A stretch of 64,000 nt of DNA from Purshia tridentata (GCA_003254885.1 QANT01003857.1:95960-159959); one strand, 5' to 3'; numbered from the stretch's first letter, positions 50,050 through 63,976 are shown. Numbers and translations are program-made. Notes: generated from the letters alone by a model not told the origin.

Positions 50050-51683
50050 GTTAATACAGTTTTTGGCATTATGATGTAATCAATTCTCAGTTGTCCAAGT
50101 TGAGTATTTGGTCAATACAGTTTTTAGAACCATCTAGAAAAATACACAAGTGCAACAAATGAAGGACTTTATTATTATTCTAGTTTGGTAATCGGCTTGG
50201 CCATGAGCTCCACTAGGCAGTCTAGGCTTCACCATCAACCTGGGCTCTGTTTGACGTTCATTGTTTTTCTTGTTTGTGAGGTTTCCACACGTGAGCTATT
50301 CCAGGCTTGGCCCATTTTAGCCCCTTTTCATGGTTTAGTTATTAATAGCCCTATCCATCCACTTTTATCAGTCAACACTCGTGGAACTTTCTTGAGTTGC
50401 ATAAGTTTATTCCGAAGGATATATTGTTTAGAAAAGGGAAAAAATTTCTTTTAGTCTTTAAACTTTGATTCTTAGGTGATATCGTGAATTGTATCAATGT
50501 GCTTCCTCAACTATAATTTTGAGTGTCAAACTTCAAATCACAATTTCAATGTCGTAAGCATCCTTTTTTTCATTCTCCTATCTTCTATTTGTTGGACCCT
50601 GGTTAATTAAGTTCTTGGTTTGTGTTTTATAAATTTCTTTTAGTCTTTAAACTTTGATTCTTAGGCGATATCGTGAATTGTATCAATGTGCTTCCTCAAC
50701 TATAATTTTGAGTGTCAAACTTCAAATCGCAATTTCAATGTCATAAGCATTCTTTTTTTTCATTTGGATCGGGACTTTGCCGGCATTATGACTTCTTTTC
50801 CTCCATATCATTTTCTCCGATCTTCTATTTGTTCGACCCTGGTTAATTAAGTTCTTGGTTTGTGTTTTATTAATTATTTTTTAACATTTGATTGCAATTT
50901 TTGGAGTTCAGATTTTGGATTGCATGTTGGTTGGATGGGTTGCATTTTTTTGGGGTATGATTTTGAAATTGTTGGTGGGAAGACCAAGAGGGTGGGAAAC
51001 TAACAGCAAAATAAATTGGGTCGCAGGTTAATACCATTAATACCAAGGTTGCAGGTCCATATCTCTTGCTAAACAAATTTATTAAAGTTCAATTTAATTG
51101 CTTATTGTTGGTAGCAGCTAGGAACATTTTATAACTTAGAAATCTTGGTTTTAATCAAATGGGTGCTTCGAACAGCCACCCATGGTTTGTTTCAATCTAT
51201 AGAGAGAGAAAGGAGGTAAATGAGAGAGAGAAGGGGAGGAAGAAAGATGAGAGAAAAAGAAGAGAGATTGGGAGAAGGGAGAGACTTTAAAAATCAACTA
51301 AAAGGACTGTTACAGCCTTGAAATGGGCTTTGTGCTAAGCATGTGACAACTTTTGACAGTCTTCAATGAAAATTGACAGATATTTGTACTCCCATGTAGC
51401 ACATTGTCATGCTCTCACCAAAACAAATTAACAACAATACAATAACAACAAATAAAAAAAACTCATTTTTATGCTTTTGAGGTTTCGAAATATTACTGAA
51501 TTCAAATTGTCGAAATTTTAGTTTTATTTAAAAAATTCTTCAAAATTTTTATATTTTTGAACTCTTAATATTTCTTCGAAATCTGAAATTTAATTCTTTA
51601 AATAATATGTCGCAAATGCTTCGGAACGAAGACCTGTTGCTTCAGTCACATGATCTGCAAACGAAGTGCAGCCCCACACATTG
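50050..51683. other. Intergenic with a 189-bp tandem duplication (about 50442-50870)
   Basis: The block starting 'aaatttcttttagtctttaa' at 50442 recurs at 50631. The second copy has about 45 extra bases near 50764-50810 (gatcgggactttgccggcat...). A GAAAT-rich repeat lies at 51478-51600. No gene supported. Confidence 0.65.
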
Positions 51684-51902
51684 CTACTCAACGCACAGCA
51701 CAACAACATGAAGAGGAGTTTCTATAATGTGTTCGCAGCGAAAGCACATGCTGGAACTCATCACCCTTCTTCGATAAAGGTTCTCACACTTGGCAAGTAC
51801 ATCATGAGCTGTAAAAGCCAAAGGATATGAGCAATTTTCTGTGGGACTTTGAGTTTCCACAAGTGTCTTCAATTTCTCACAACTTTCTCTACCTCCAAAC
51901 AC
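51684..51902 (-). pseudogene. LINE reverse-transcriptase zinc-binding remnant
   Basis: The minus-strand frame contains AHDVLAKCENLYRRRVMSSS, then CFRCEHIIETPLHVVVLC. This fits the zf-RVT pattern at the C-terminus of plant LINE reverse transcriptases (LPTr.nL.rR.......C..C....Et..H....C). Only this short piece remains and it ends in a stop. Confidence 0.5.
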
Positions 51903-52448
51903 CTCTCAACTTTTTGTAACAAGAAGCATCCTTCATTCACAGGCGTTCGAACAATCTTTTATTCAGTGTTCGAACGCCCATTGTAATTGTTAGACAACTG
52001 ACCAACAATTTCAATCGTGTTTTTAATTTTTTTCTCCTTTAGATTACAATTTGTGTTACTTTAGAAAATAAAAGACCTAAACTTTTTTTATTCGGGTCAA
52101 AATTCAAAAACTTGGGCTGCAGGGTGAGCTTCATTCTTTTATAGACTCAATTAGGAAGTTCACAATCACATTTGTGGAGTTTCTCATCATCTTTAAGCTA
52201 AGCAAATTACAGTGCTTTATTTGAAGTGATAGGAATCATGTCTCAATTCACAACAAAACTTAGATGGCAGAAATTTTTATTAAATACAAATAGATTCTAT
52301 GTGCTGAGTATTGCTATTCTTACAGTGAAACAGATCCACTTCTATCATAAATGATTGTAAAAGAATTGCGTGGTGTTCTTTAAACATGCAAAAATACAGA
52401 ACTTTTTCTATGAGATCTGACTATGAACAGTATATAGGTAAGCAAAAT

Positions 52449-55400
52449 TTACGGTGGGTTGGGGAAAACTTGCTCCAAGAAATTGATGAAACGTTTGGCA
52501 TACAGCTTGGGTTCAACAGCAGAAATGGTTTGAGGGTCAAATTGCAATGATTTGTATGCATGCTCCAGTTTCTTTTTCGCATTGTATTCCTGCAATATAT
52601 CAATTATGCCCATATAAAGAACCACATCATAAAACTCAAAAAGTTCGACTTCTGTTGAGTCATCCTCATCCTTTCCAAGCTTAAGATTGGCCTGAGCTGG
52701 CATGTTTACTCCTAATTGCACCCTTAACCTGAGAAAAATGCAAGTAGTTGACAGTAATTATGCTGCTCTGTAACTGGAAAAATTAAGATAAATTGAATAA
52801 TGAAAAGTTGAAGTAGGAAAGCACACAGTTCCTACGAAATTTTCCATTAACTTTATAACTGCTCTACAATTACAAAATGCTATTTATATATTTCACCACT
52901 ACATCTAACCAGCTTCAACCTTAATCCCTCAGTCCTCGTAGTTAACAGACCAAATATATCTAAAACATCACTCCATTTCTTGGCAATCACTTCTTACCAC
53001 CATGCCTCTTCATGCTTTACCAAATGTTCATTCCACACCACAGCCTAGGCATTAAATAAAACCTTGGATTCAAAAGGGTTTTAAGACCTTGAAAGCTTCC
53101 ATGAACTCAACAGACGTGTGAGCTTACATGCAAAGTGCAAGCCACCTCACATTTACCCATAATGATAGCCATAACACTTGGGTATTACTTATTAATGTAA
53201 TTCATTTATCATTTATATTATTTGACGTTTGGCTATGGAGTTTCAAATTGTAGCTTCAAGAATTTTTGGAGAAACAAATATTTGTTTTATCATTTCTATA
53301 ATGCTTCGAGAAATCAAACCCATGATTTTTTTTATGTCTTTTTTCGGTAATTGATCATGTTGAAACCTTTAAATTGTCTAAAAATATCTAGGAGTTGAGT
53401 GACACAAATTCGTGTTTGTATTTTGTCTTTAGCATTAGTTTGACTTGTATGCAATATTTACTAAAATTTTAGTATGAATTCACACATACCAAGGAAATAG
53501 AAGATCCAAACGGGTACAGAATTGCAAGTTGATTGGAATAAAATCATAGAACAGGAGGAGGTACCTTCCGGTGCCAGGGAGTAAAAGATCGACTTCTTTA
53601 TCACCAAGAGAGTATGCTTTCAACGTACTCCCTCTGATGTGAGGACCTGGTGCAGTACTGACAGAGCCAGGTTCATGGGTTACCAGTAGAAGACCTTTAG
53701 GAGGAGGAATCAAAAGCTCCCCTTGTGAAGTTACAGCTGGTCGCATAGGAACACAAGTTGAAAAACATTCAATGCTTAAAATAAGAGAAAAGACGATCAG
53801 CCCAGAAAGTAACCAAGTGGATTTCAAAAACAATGCAGTGATTTCAGAGCATCCACAAAAGCATGGAGGTATGCACACATACAGCTAACTCCCATTTTAT
53901 TTGTCAGATTGACTAGTTATACTGTGAAAATACACGAGAAAATACACCTGGACATGCGTGTATGCACTCAACTATCTCATGCATTATGGACAAATTCTTC
54001 ATAATAAGACAATTTATCCCTCTTTGTGTCCATAAATATCTCGTTCTCCAAGCAATACCAAACGCATTCATATTATGGCCTTCAATAAATGACATGATTC
54101 TTAGCAAAGATCAACTTGTTGATAAGGGTACCATCCAAGGGGTTTGTGTTTCTTTCAGGGGTAAACAGTGCTAGCTTGTGAAAATCCTTTCTTTGCTTAC
54201 ATATACACCGAAAAAGAATTTTTGAGATATGTAATACTGAAATCGGGGGTAATAGATATAGTACTAGGGCTGTCTTGGTAGATTCAGATATCGATCATTT
54301 TAACTTGAGTTGGCCATTTTTTCAATTTATGCTGCAGTTTATATTATTTTACAGAAGAAGATAAAATAATGCTAGCATTTTATTAATATCTGCAGAGATG
54401 GGGAGGTAAAGAAAAGAATTCAGTTGGTTTTAGAAGAAAACTGGCTGGAGGAAAAGGAAACATTGTCCCATGCATGCAGCTGAGCCTATGAGAACCAAGA
54501 ATGAAGATGTCAGTGTTCATAGAAATATCAGTAGTTCGAAGTCATGGAAATGGAAATATTTGAAATTGTGAAAAATGGATGAAAATGACACTATTTGCTT
54601 AGAAACATGGAAATTTTGAACCAAACTTCTAGACATGCTAAACCAATAGATAATGGATCAATTAAACATGTAATGCCCAAAAAATAGTATATCCATGATA
54701 TATATGGCCTCAGACACATAGCACTCTTGTGTTTCACATCTTTCTGTGTCAGTATTTTGAAACATGTGGATGTGGAGGATACTTTTGTATTCCAAATAGA
54801 TGTTAAAAAAAGCTCTATTAGTTCATTGGATAAGTCAATGTTATTAATCTATATTGCATAACTGTTATTAGCTAGAAAAGTAAATGGTCTTGCATGTTTA
54901 TGTGTTTTAACTGTTACGTAAGCTCATTAGTGTTGCTTATCAATTGTTAAATCCTGGCCATTAGTTTGAATTAAATCCTATCCCACACTGAGTGGCTTCA
55001 TTAAGAAGCCAAGCGAAGGGAAAAAACAAATTAGCTGACCCTTTTGCTTTTCTTCTTTATCATTTCATTATGTTTCTTACAGTTTCTTCATTCAAGTGTG
55101 TGCCATTTCTAAGTTATGAAAATTATTTAACTGCATCCACCAAACGACAGCTGATTCAATCATTGGGTTTGATCCCTCAAAATCAATGGTCAGAAGATTT
55201 GTTATGTTAAACCTTTGGGTAGATCTTATCATTGCAAGACCAGCTTACAAGGAACTGATGGCCATGTGCTTATGTACTATATCTTCCAAAGGTACCTAAG
55301 CGATTGCAACTATGCTAAGACTCTCCTTCAGTGCTATGGCTGAAGTCACTCGCCACTCCCTCCATGCAATGCTACAGATATGAACCCGACCCATCCCTGT

Positions 55401-58400
55401 GCTACACCTGCCCTGATACCATGTTAAACCCATGGATACAACTTATCCTTACAAAACCAGCTTATAAGGAAATAAAGCCATATTCCAAAGGTAGCCAGGC
55501 AATGTGGTACATGCTAGCATGTTAACTATGATGCATACTTGCAATCTGCCCTTATATAAAGGAGCTATTGTTCAGCCGTGGAGGATTACACACCATGAAC
55601 CACATATTGAGTCAGCAGAGCATGTACCCCCTGTTTCTGTTATTCATTTTATAACTAAATGGCATTCACAGGAGCATTGGGCCTTAGCTGCATCAGTCCC
55701 AACGTGATCAGATCACGACCTAAAAGGACAGGGTTTGCATGTGCTAAGCAATGCCCATAGAATTACCCGAAAAATAAATAACCTCAAACACCCAGAAGAT
55801 TTCAGTTGACATATACCAAAATTCAGGTGAAAATGTCAGAGAAATGAGGCTCTCAGCCTCGAATTTCCTCCCAAACCAAAATTACCAACATCCTGGCAAC
55901 AATTGCCTACATGTGAATGACATGTTATCCTTCCACCCCCTAATTGGTGTCAGTATGCTCAACATATCAGTGTATTAATTGAAACTTTAAACACTGACGA
56001 GAACTAGGCTGTTTATTGGTATTCTTTTGATACAGTTCTCTTTTGCGTTTATTCTGAGCATAACATTTTACTGTGAGTGACCTGTTTAGTGATTAGAGTG
56101 ACTATTGTGTGAAGGCAGTATGGCACAAAAGTGTACTGGATATTTGAGTTGCAGGAAAAATAAAAAAATAAAAAAGCACATTAATCAGAAAACTATCCAC
56201 ATCTCCAAATGCATAAGATATCAGAGCACCTGAATAAATTATTAAAAAATTAGTTCATTTTCTAAGATATTTGTATCAGAAAGAGATGCCTACCATCCCC
56301 AGTAGGTAAACTCTCATGATTATGCATTGCACCAGAAGGCTGTGAAAAGGCCTTGAGATTCTCAGGAGCTCTAAAATGAAGTCCCAACAGAAGGCTATAA
56401 TCGATTATTTGCTGAGATTCTAAAAACATGCAGTCTAGTGATATTTGTCTGCAAAATGAAGAGGGAGAAAGATTCCAGCAGTGGATTATAATGTGGAAGA
56501 GCTTATTCAGACAATCAGTGACAAGTAGAACACAATTCTTAGTTTTCTTTTGGATGCATGGATGCATACATAATCTATGAGCTGTGAAACTATGGTATAA
56601 GACATACACCATGTATCCCTGTAGATATATTTAGACTTTACAAAGAAGTTCAAGCATGTCATTACCAAAAGAATAAAATAGCAGTATAGCACTTATTTAA
56701 ATGGAAAACAACAATGAACATTGCAGGAAAAAAAAGAAAAAAAGTAGCTTTTGCTAATTTCGAATCCTTTTTTATCTGTAATCTAAAAACACCTTGCAAC
56801 TTATCAATTTGACAAGAGCTTATGAGCTTATTATTGGAAGTTGCAGTCAGAATCTAAGATATGAGGACAGTATTTAATAAATTTTTCACATTACATTTCC
56901 TAATGTTCAGTCAAACTAGACAGAAAGCACATTCCTTCCACGTAAAACTAAATCAAAATCTATCAAATTAATCAACTATGGAAGATTTCAAAGCATTTTG
57001 ACCCAACTATGGAAGATTTCAAAGCATTTTGACACTTACATATAAACAAGCCAGTGATTTCCAGGGTTACACAGTTGCCATGTACCAAGGTGAATGATTC
57101 AGATTTATGGTTGAAGTTGAAATATCTCTTCAACCTGCTTGGCTCTTCCTCAAAGCAAGCTTTATATGTCAGAATTCAAAGATCCAGATGCAGAGGACTT
57201 GAAAGAGAAACAAGTGGTGGACATGTATCTATAAAGGTAGCCTAACACATAGAGGAAATTTCGCTAACCCTCCCAAATATGGCTGAAGTATTCTTAGCAG
57301 TACTGTAGCTAGTTTAGATAATGGAGATCAGAGCATTATATCAGGAGATTTTGGATGCTCTTGTGAGTGGTTTTGGAGAACTAGAACATGACAATCAGTG
57401 CAAGATTATGACAAGGAACGAGTACATTACATTACAGAAGTTTTGTTAATATTATGATCAATAAAGTTAATCCAGTAACATGCTTGAGCAATGAAAAATA
57501 AAAATATCATGCGTCCTGCATTTTAGCAAGGGCTTTTTTGACATGCTATGTATGGAATCCAAAAGATATAAAAAAAAAAATTCAGGGGTCAGAGGGACGA
57601 AATCAAATCCAAAAGGACACTAAAGAACAAAGAAAAAAAATAACATGAAGCAGTTTTGGGTTCAAGTTATGGCAGAAATCATACTTCGTCAAGCATGGTG
57701 ATATGAATTCATTATTTATTCAAAAACAAAACTGATCAGAAATTCAATATATTGGCACCACTATCACAAGTTTCAAAAGGACTTACTTAAAAAGAGATTC
57801 ACGCAATAATTTGTCCATGTGAAATTCAAATGGTAGATCAAGATCTTTCAATGTGGTATTCTCATCAATTTTATCTTTATCTGTACATCTTCCAATAGTT
57901 GAACCCTTCAAATCATAACGACGATGAATTCGTAATTCAGTGCAAAACATATTCCCCATGACCATAAAGCGTACCTGAAAACAATACATATAGAAGAAGC
58001 CATACCAATCAAAGGTGACAAACAAGGCAGAACTGAAACTAGGGCAATCTGACAGAGTGGTAAGTAGCCAGGTACCTTTCTTCCACCTTTTAATGTTATT
58101 CGATGGAGCCCAAAAAACTTTGTTATGAGAGTGTTTTCATGTTTTCCTACATGGCAATAATAGCTAGGCAGCATCTTGAGTAGAACCTACATAGAAAAAA
58201 GGAAATGAATCATAAAATATCTTAACATCCTTACCAAACTTGAACTAGAAAGAAGTACCAGTTCGTGAACTTGTATTTTGTAAAAGGGAAAAAAAGAATC
58301 TAAACACTCATATGGAATTTTTTATTTTTTATTTTAAAAAAAAAACTTTTATTAATCACAAAATAAATGAATAAATGCAGGCAGTGGACAAGGAGTCAAC

Positions 58401-61400
58401 CCCAAAATTACATGCAGAACTAATCTACAACAAAAAAGACACACAAATCAAAGAAATGTCAGGCTAAATCATAGCTAACACACAGTGACCTTCCAATCTA
58501 AAGAATAGTACAAATTCTTATATTCAACTCATACACTCCCATGAAAAAGTCCAGAATAAACCGCTTTCCCAATGTTCCTCCACCCCTACCCTAATGCAGT
58601 CCTCAAAGATCATTCTATTCAGCTCCATTCAAATGGCCCACAATACAGCCAGAACACAGCACCGTCGCAGAACTATAGCCTTTCTTTAGCATTGCAAAGC
58701 AATCTGCTGGAATCACCCAGCTTACCCCTGCCTCCCTAAAAGAATTCTGCCATAAACTGACAGCTACTGGACAGTGTACAAACACATATGGAATTGATGG
58801 ATCATTTTGTTCAAGTAAGAAGCAAAAGGAATATAAAGATATTAAAATATCAAATAAATGCAATACTGATAACTCAGGTCGCAGAAACCTTAACTTGGCC
58901 ACTCATTTTTTTTTCACCTCCTCAATCAATGGGCTATGGCCTTCACAAATACAATCGTTACATAGTGCAACTAACGATCTAAAAACACAGGAAAAGCATT
59001 CATCCTGACTTCCCACAATCTCTCCCCAGCAGCTTCCAACAAATGCATTTTCTTTTTTAAATATTAGCATTTCCCAACCCATCAATTTCAATATCTTCTC
59101 AGCTACAATCTTCACATTCAATTTTATAGGGATAAAGAAACAGAAGATAATACAAAAATCCAACAAAAACCTTCTGACTGAAATTGGTGGGATTGCAGTT
59201 CCCTTTGACATGAGCTACATGAAATCACTAGCCTGCCAAGAACCAGACAAAATATTTTAGGATCCAAGAGGTCCAATTAAAACTAGCATACCAAGAACCA
59301 GTCCATTCATGTTCAATAATGTGATCATTTCAGCAACACTCCATTTGTTTCCTACAAAGATTACGAAGGAGTTCCCCTCCAATCTGAGGTATCTGAAATA
59401 TTATATAGAGTTAAAGCCCTTGAAAACATTGAGAAACTAGCAATTCCACCTCACTAGCACCCTTTGATCACCAGACATAAGGTAAATGAAAACCTTCCTT
59501 TCACGATTTCCCTTTTACAATCTCATCCACATCAATTTGAGGCATCAAAGAAACAGTTGGTGGATCCTATGATTCAGGGGACACAATTGCTTACGTACCT
59601 ATGAATATGCATTGTAAATCCCTTCAAATCATTGAAAACTGACTTAAAAGAACAAAAATCTAATTTAGCCCCACAAAGAAGAATATTATCAAACTAGTAT
59701 TTAAAACTCCTAGCCTGTGTTTTCTGATCCAACAACTCTAGGATTTTCAGCAAGTAAAATGTGCAAATTTTCAACCAGAACAGGTGGCCCAGTGGTAAAG
59801 GTATGCATAGGGCAAGATCCCAGTGGTAAAGGTATGCATAGGGCAAGATGTAAACTCGAACATCCTAGGTAGAACCCCCATGAGCGCAACACCCATATAT
59901 ACCTCCTACATATCCAAGATTTACCTAAGATCTTGGACCCGATAAAGGGCGAATCATGAGGGTTTTCCTTGTTACCCAAAATAAACAAGTGAAAGTTCAC
60001 AAGGGTACTTTAATATGCAGATTAAGATCTCCCTTCTCTACCCTACTTGAGTTGGTCAAGTCATGATGTATTACAGTTCTAGGATAAATTTACATCTCAC
60101 AAGATATAAATTATTAGTAAACTGAAAAAACAAAAATAATTTAATAATTTTTGGAAAAGAAAAAAGAAAAAGGCTTACATATATTTCCAATTTTCTTCAG
60201 GTTGCTTCTTACAGTGCGTTTGAATGAAGAAGTTTAAAAGTACAGGTGAACTTCAAATTACGAAATTGAAAGAATGAAGTTTAAATTCCTGGAACTTGAA
60301 AAAGATCTTGTTTGGCCAACTTATTAAGCATGATAGAATTTAAATGCGATATTAGTGGTAGAGGTGGTGCTGGAATGCTAACAATGATGTTGTTGATGAC
60401 AAAACTGACGATGGAGGTGGATTTGGTGGTGAAGGGGGCGAGGTGGTGTGGTCAATGGTTGGGATGGTAGTGGGAGTGAGGTGATAGAGGCTGGGACAGA
60501 GGCGGGTCTAGTGAAAGGAAGGTGGTGGGGTGGTTGCAGCAACAGTGATTGCAAAGGTGGGGGTAATGGGACAAGATCATAGTAGTGGGGCCAGTGCCAG
60601 TAGCTACAAAGATGGAGGTGGTGGCAGTGGTCGAGGCAGCATGGTATTGGTGATGGTAGCAATGGAGGGGGTAGGGGTAGTTGGTTGGGTTGGGGGTGAC
60701 AACGATGGGGATGCTAGTGACAAGGTGGTTGCAACAACGATGATGGCAATGGTGGGAAAGCCAGATGGTGGTAGTTTTGGTGGTGGTGGGGTGGCGGAAT
60801 AGTGATGGTGTCACTTTTTTTTCTTAAAATATCATCGTACTGGGATTTTAGAAACGACACCTATTTAATTTATAACCTCTAAATTCCACATTTTTGTTAA
60901 ATTGAATTTCAAGATTTCCTTCTTGATGATACCAAACAAGGATATTAGAGATTGTCATTCCAAAATTCCAACATTTTCCTATATACCGAGTTTAATTTTC
61001 ACATATTAACACATTGTTATTGCTTTCCACTAGATATACACAGATTGGGAAGATCAGCATGCTTTTAAATGGGTGAATAGGACCAAATTTCCTTTTGGTG
61101 GTCTGTTCAAAAGTAAAATAACTTTTAAAGATATGTTTTCCAGCAGGCATACAAAGATAAATGCATACACATTACAGAGTACAGACACGTATAAACATCA
61201 ATATATCATATTTTATGATTGTATCTATCCGGTAGGTCAAGAAAGGAAGCTAGGGTACAGACAATGTAAACCCTGTAAAGTTGATAATAATAAATTAAGA
61301 ATCCAATTTTAATGTTTTAAAAAATAAATTCACACTAAAAAAGAAGGTATTATTAAAAATAAAAATAAAAATGCAGTGTCTTGATAATTGTTAGCCAACT

Positions 61401-63976
61401 GCTAAGTTCATTCAATATGAAAAGTAAACTGTTTGGGGTGCAATGAACTTTGAGTATAAAGAACTCATTATATATAATTTAGCATAGAGGTTTGCATGTG
61501 TTCAAACCTTGAGTTCAGTTTTCCTTAGTGTCTTAATCACAAATCTATCATCATGAGAAAGATAGAAGATACTGCCACTTTTCCCTGGGGAAGAAAGCTC
61601 TCTTAAGCCATCATCACCACAAATGGACATCATGTACTCTGCAGCATCTAATTTAAACATTTCCCTTAAATTCCTGAAATGCAACTCTTTAATTAGGCAG
61701 AAAGAGATTCAAAATTGCTTATAGGATATAGCAGAAACATATACTTATGAGGTTACAAGGCATATATGATTCATATTCAATATATACAATACATAAAGAA
61801 GAAGGATATACTGCATATTACACCAAGTAAACAAAAACATAAGCATAAATCAAATTGAGAAAATTAACTATTGATAATGTTGAGAACACTTATGATTTTG
61901 ATGATACTAGGTAATGAGAAACTATGCAGACAAATATGCTTTCATTAGAAACCAAACAATCCAAATGCAGAAAGCTTTATCTCACTCACTTTCATAGGTT
62001 AGGCAATGTGCCTAAGACAACTATTACCTGAAGACCATAGGGCAATAATCTTTCCAATAGAAATCAACTGAATAATGCGGAGGTGTAAACTGAGACCCCT
62101 TTCTAGGAAAATACATCCTTATTCTGGCTCGATCTCCAAAATCAGAAGATCGAACTTCACGTATAGGAACTGGAGTGATCTTCCCAACAGTGTACCTGTG
62201 AACTTCAAACAGAATATTTAGTAAGTGTAAAAAATCTTATCAAAATAATAATACTTTGGCAGAGAATTGATCTGCCCAATTAAACTGAGATTTCATCTGG
62301 GAGTTCAAATTTATCCAATTATCATATATATTGCTTGGAAGTTATTTTTATTGGTTAAAAAAGTATAGCTCAAAATAACAGTTTATGTTACATAGGTATA
62401 ACTTGTTAACAATATAAAATCACAAAAAAAAAAAAAATTGGCACGAATGGACACTCCTAAAAACACATTTCCTTCTACTTCCATTTTTTAAAAGGTGACC
62501 AACCAGAGATTTAGCCTGTACCTTGATCACCATGACCAAAACTTAGTAATTGCAAAAAACATATAACCAAAGAGGATAACATATGGCATAATCCAGCCAC
62601 CTGAGGATCATTAAATTGAGTTAACAAATTACTGGCAGCTAAATGCTTATGCAATCCAATGTTCCACCAAGTCAACAATTTCAATTTTCAATTTTCAATT
62701 TTCAAACATCAGGTAAAATATTGAGGGCCCCATGCCAGTGAATACACATGGAATAAGAAACATCAAACACACATGTGAACATGCAAACTAAAGAGGATTT
62801 TTGTTGGTAAGAATGCAAACTAAAGAGGATATCGAAGATTAAATGGTCATTTTTATGCACATAATATTAATAGTTTGAGACTACAAAGATGTGGGTCAAG
62901 CGATTTACCTGATACCAAGTTGCAGATTAAGCATCAAATAATAGCTTCTATGGCCTCCAAAAATGTCAATACATGACTTCTTTGCTTCCTTCACTGAAAT
63001 TTTATTCCGTTGTTTACTTTTCTCTGATATCCCTGTATAATTCCTAACTCTCTCTTTAATCAACACCCCTTGCATGTATTCTCTCTCATAAACAAAATTG
63101 TTGTTATCTTGTGTCTCATGGTGACCTTCCTCGGAGGTATAGGACAATGTTTGTAAAGAGTCATAAGATCTAAATTCTCTAGCAGGATCAAAATGGGTCC
63201 AGTTTTTATCTAATGACATAGACTTGTTTGATATACGACTTGAATTTCTTAAAATTCCACCAATGGAGATTTTCTCAGAAAAACTGCGCTTAACACTTGG
63301 TCTAGCCTTGCTTTCTTCTGAATTTACCAATGATCCAGACAGCGAACTCTTTCCATCATCATATCCCAGAGAGCTGTACCACCTCTTTATGGGCGGATGT
63401 TTAGTTCCAGCTGGATAGAATGTTCCTTTTCCATCTTTTAGGCCCCGACTCCACGTTCCAAAATAATATCCCCCATCCGAGAACCTATAAATTCCAGACC
63501 CATCTCTTAACCCATTTAGCCAGAAACCATTGAAAAGATCACCATTGGCCCATTTCATGACCCCTCTACCACACATTTTCCCAGCTTTCCAACCCCCAAT
63601 ATATGTATTCCCGCTATTCCAAGAATACCGACCACTACCTTCATGTACTCCTTCCTTCCATGATCCTTCATAAGTATCTGAATTAAAATACTGCTTTTTT
63701 CCAGTCCCATGCTGAATATTCATCCTCCAGGAACCCCGGTAAAAGGTACCATCAGGTCCAGTAAAGATGCCATAACCATGAAGGTAACCACCAGAGAAAT
63801 CACCCACATATTGTGCTCCTGATGTCCAAACTATCTGCCCCTTGCCTGTCATTTTTCCTTCTTCCCAGTCACCCTCATAGACTGTTCCATCAGACCATGT
63901 GTATTTACCCTTACCATGTGGCAGAATTCCCTTAAAATTTCCAATATAGACGTCTCTATTTGAGAAGGCTTTCTCA
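52449..63976 (-). CDS. MORN-repeat phosphatidylinositol-4-phosphate 5-kinase (5' end off window)
   Basis: Eight exons on the minus strand: 63976-62909, 62195-62028, 61673-61508, 58186-58076, 57974-57787, 56448-56294, 53736-53565 and 52728-52449. All are GT-AG with matching phases, encoding 768 visible residues to the stop; exon(s) with the ATG lie past 64000. The enzyme makes PI(4,5)P2 from PI4P at membranes. Visible residues 1-180 hold about eight MORN repeats ([18 protein letters not shown] and relatives), thought to aid membrane or regulator binding in the plant-specific class. A Ser-rich linker follows. The kinase domain has the ATP-site Lys of [11 protein letters not shown] (about 459), [12 protein letters not shown], catalytic [11 protein letters not shown] (about 583) and metal-binding IID of [12 protein letters not shown] (about 719). 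Loop wording ([36 protein letters not shown]) is closest to the PIP5K7/8 group, from memory. The exon at 53736 uses an acceptor after CGACCAG that restores frame. Confidence 0.9.
56976..57034. repeat. Short tandem duplication in PIP5K intron
   Basis: The phrase 'caactatggaagatttcaaa' plus 'gcattttgac' occurs twice in direct succession. No functional meaning evident. Confidence 0.8.
58380..58910 (-). pseudogene. LINE 3'-end remnant (zf-RVT) in PIP5K intron
   Basis: Minus-strand frames read [20 protein letters not shown], then [14 protein letters not shown]. This closely follows the zinc-binding C-terminus of plant LINE reverse transcriptases (HLF.hCpva..lW......W..P). Downstream frames toward 58400 are broken. 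The rest of the element is missing. Confidence 0.6.
59778..59960. repeat. SINE-like segment with a 31-bp internal duplication
   Basis: The text 'ggtggcccagtggtaaaggt' resembles the A box of tRNA-derived plant SINEs, and 'gtaaactcgaacatcctagg' could be a decayed B box. The unit 'cccagtggtaaaggtatgca' plus 'tagggcaagat' is present twice in tandem. No clear poly-A or T tail or flanking duplication, so the assignment is weak. Confidence 0.25.
60405..60810. repeat. GGT/GGTGG-rich low-complexity tract in PIP5K intron
   Basis: About 400 bp of G/T-rich imperfect trinucleotide repeat on the plus strand. The His/Pro-rich (minus) and Gly/Val-rich (plus) frames over it are artefacts of the repeat. Confidence 0.75.

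Noticed and set aside
52421-56612. Possible separate genes for the kinase pieces at 52.4, 53.6, 56.3, 57.8 and 61.5 kb
   Set aside because: Splice sites and phases join them to the MORN exon into one PIP5K reading frame.
59778-59960. Functional tRNA gene
   Set aside because: Only an A-box-like phrase is present; no cloverleaf pairing or proper B box.
60378-60814. His/Pro-rich and Gly-rich frames
   Set aside because: Products of a GGT-rich low-complexity tract within a PIP5K intron.
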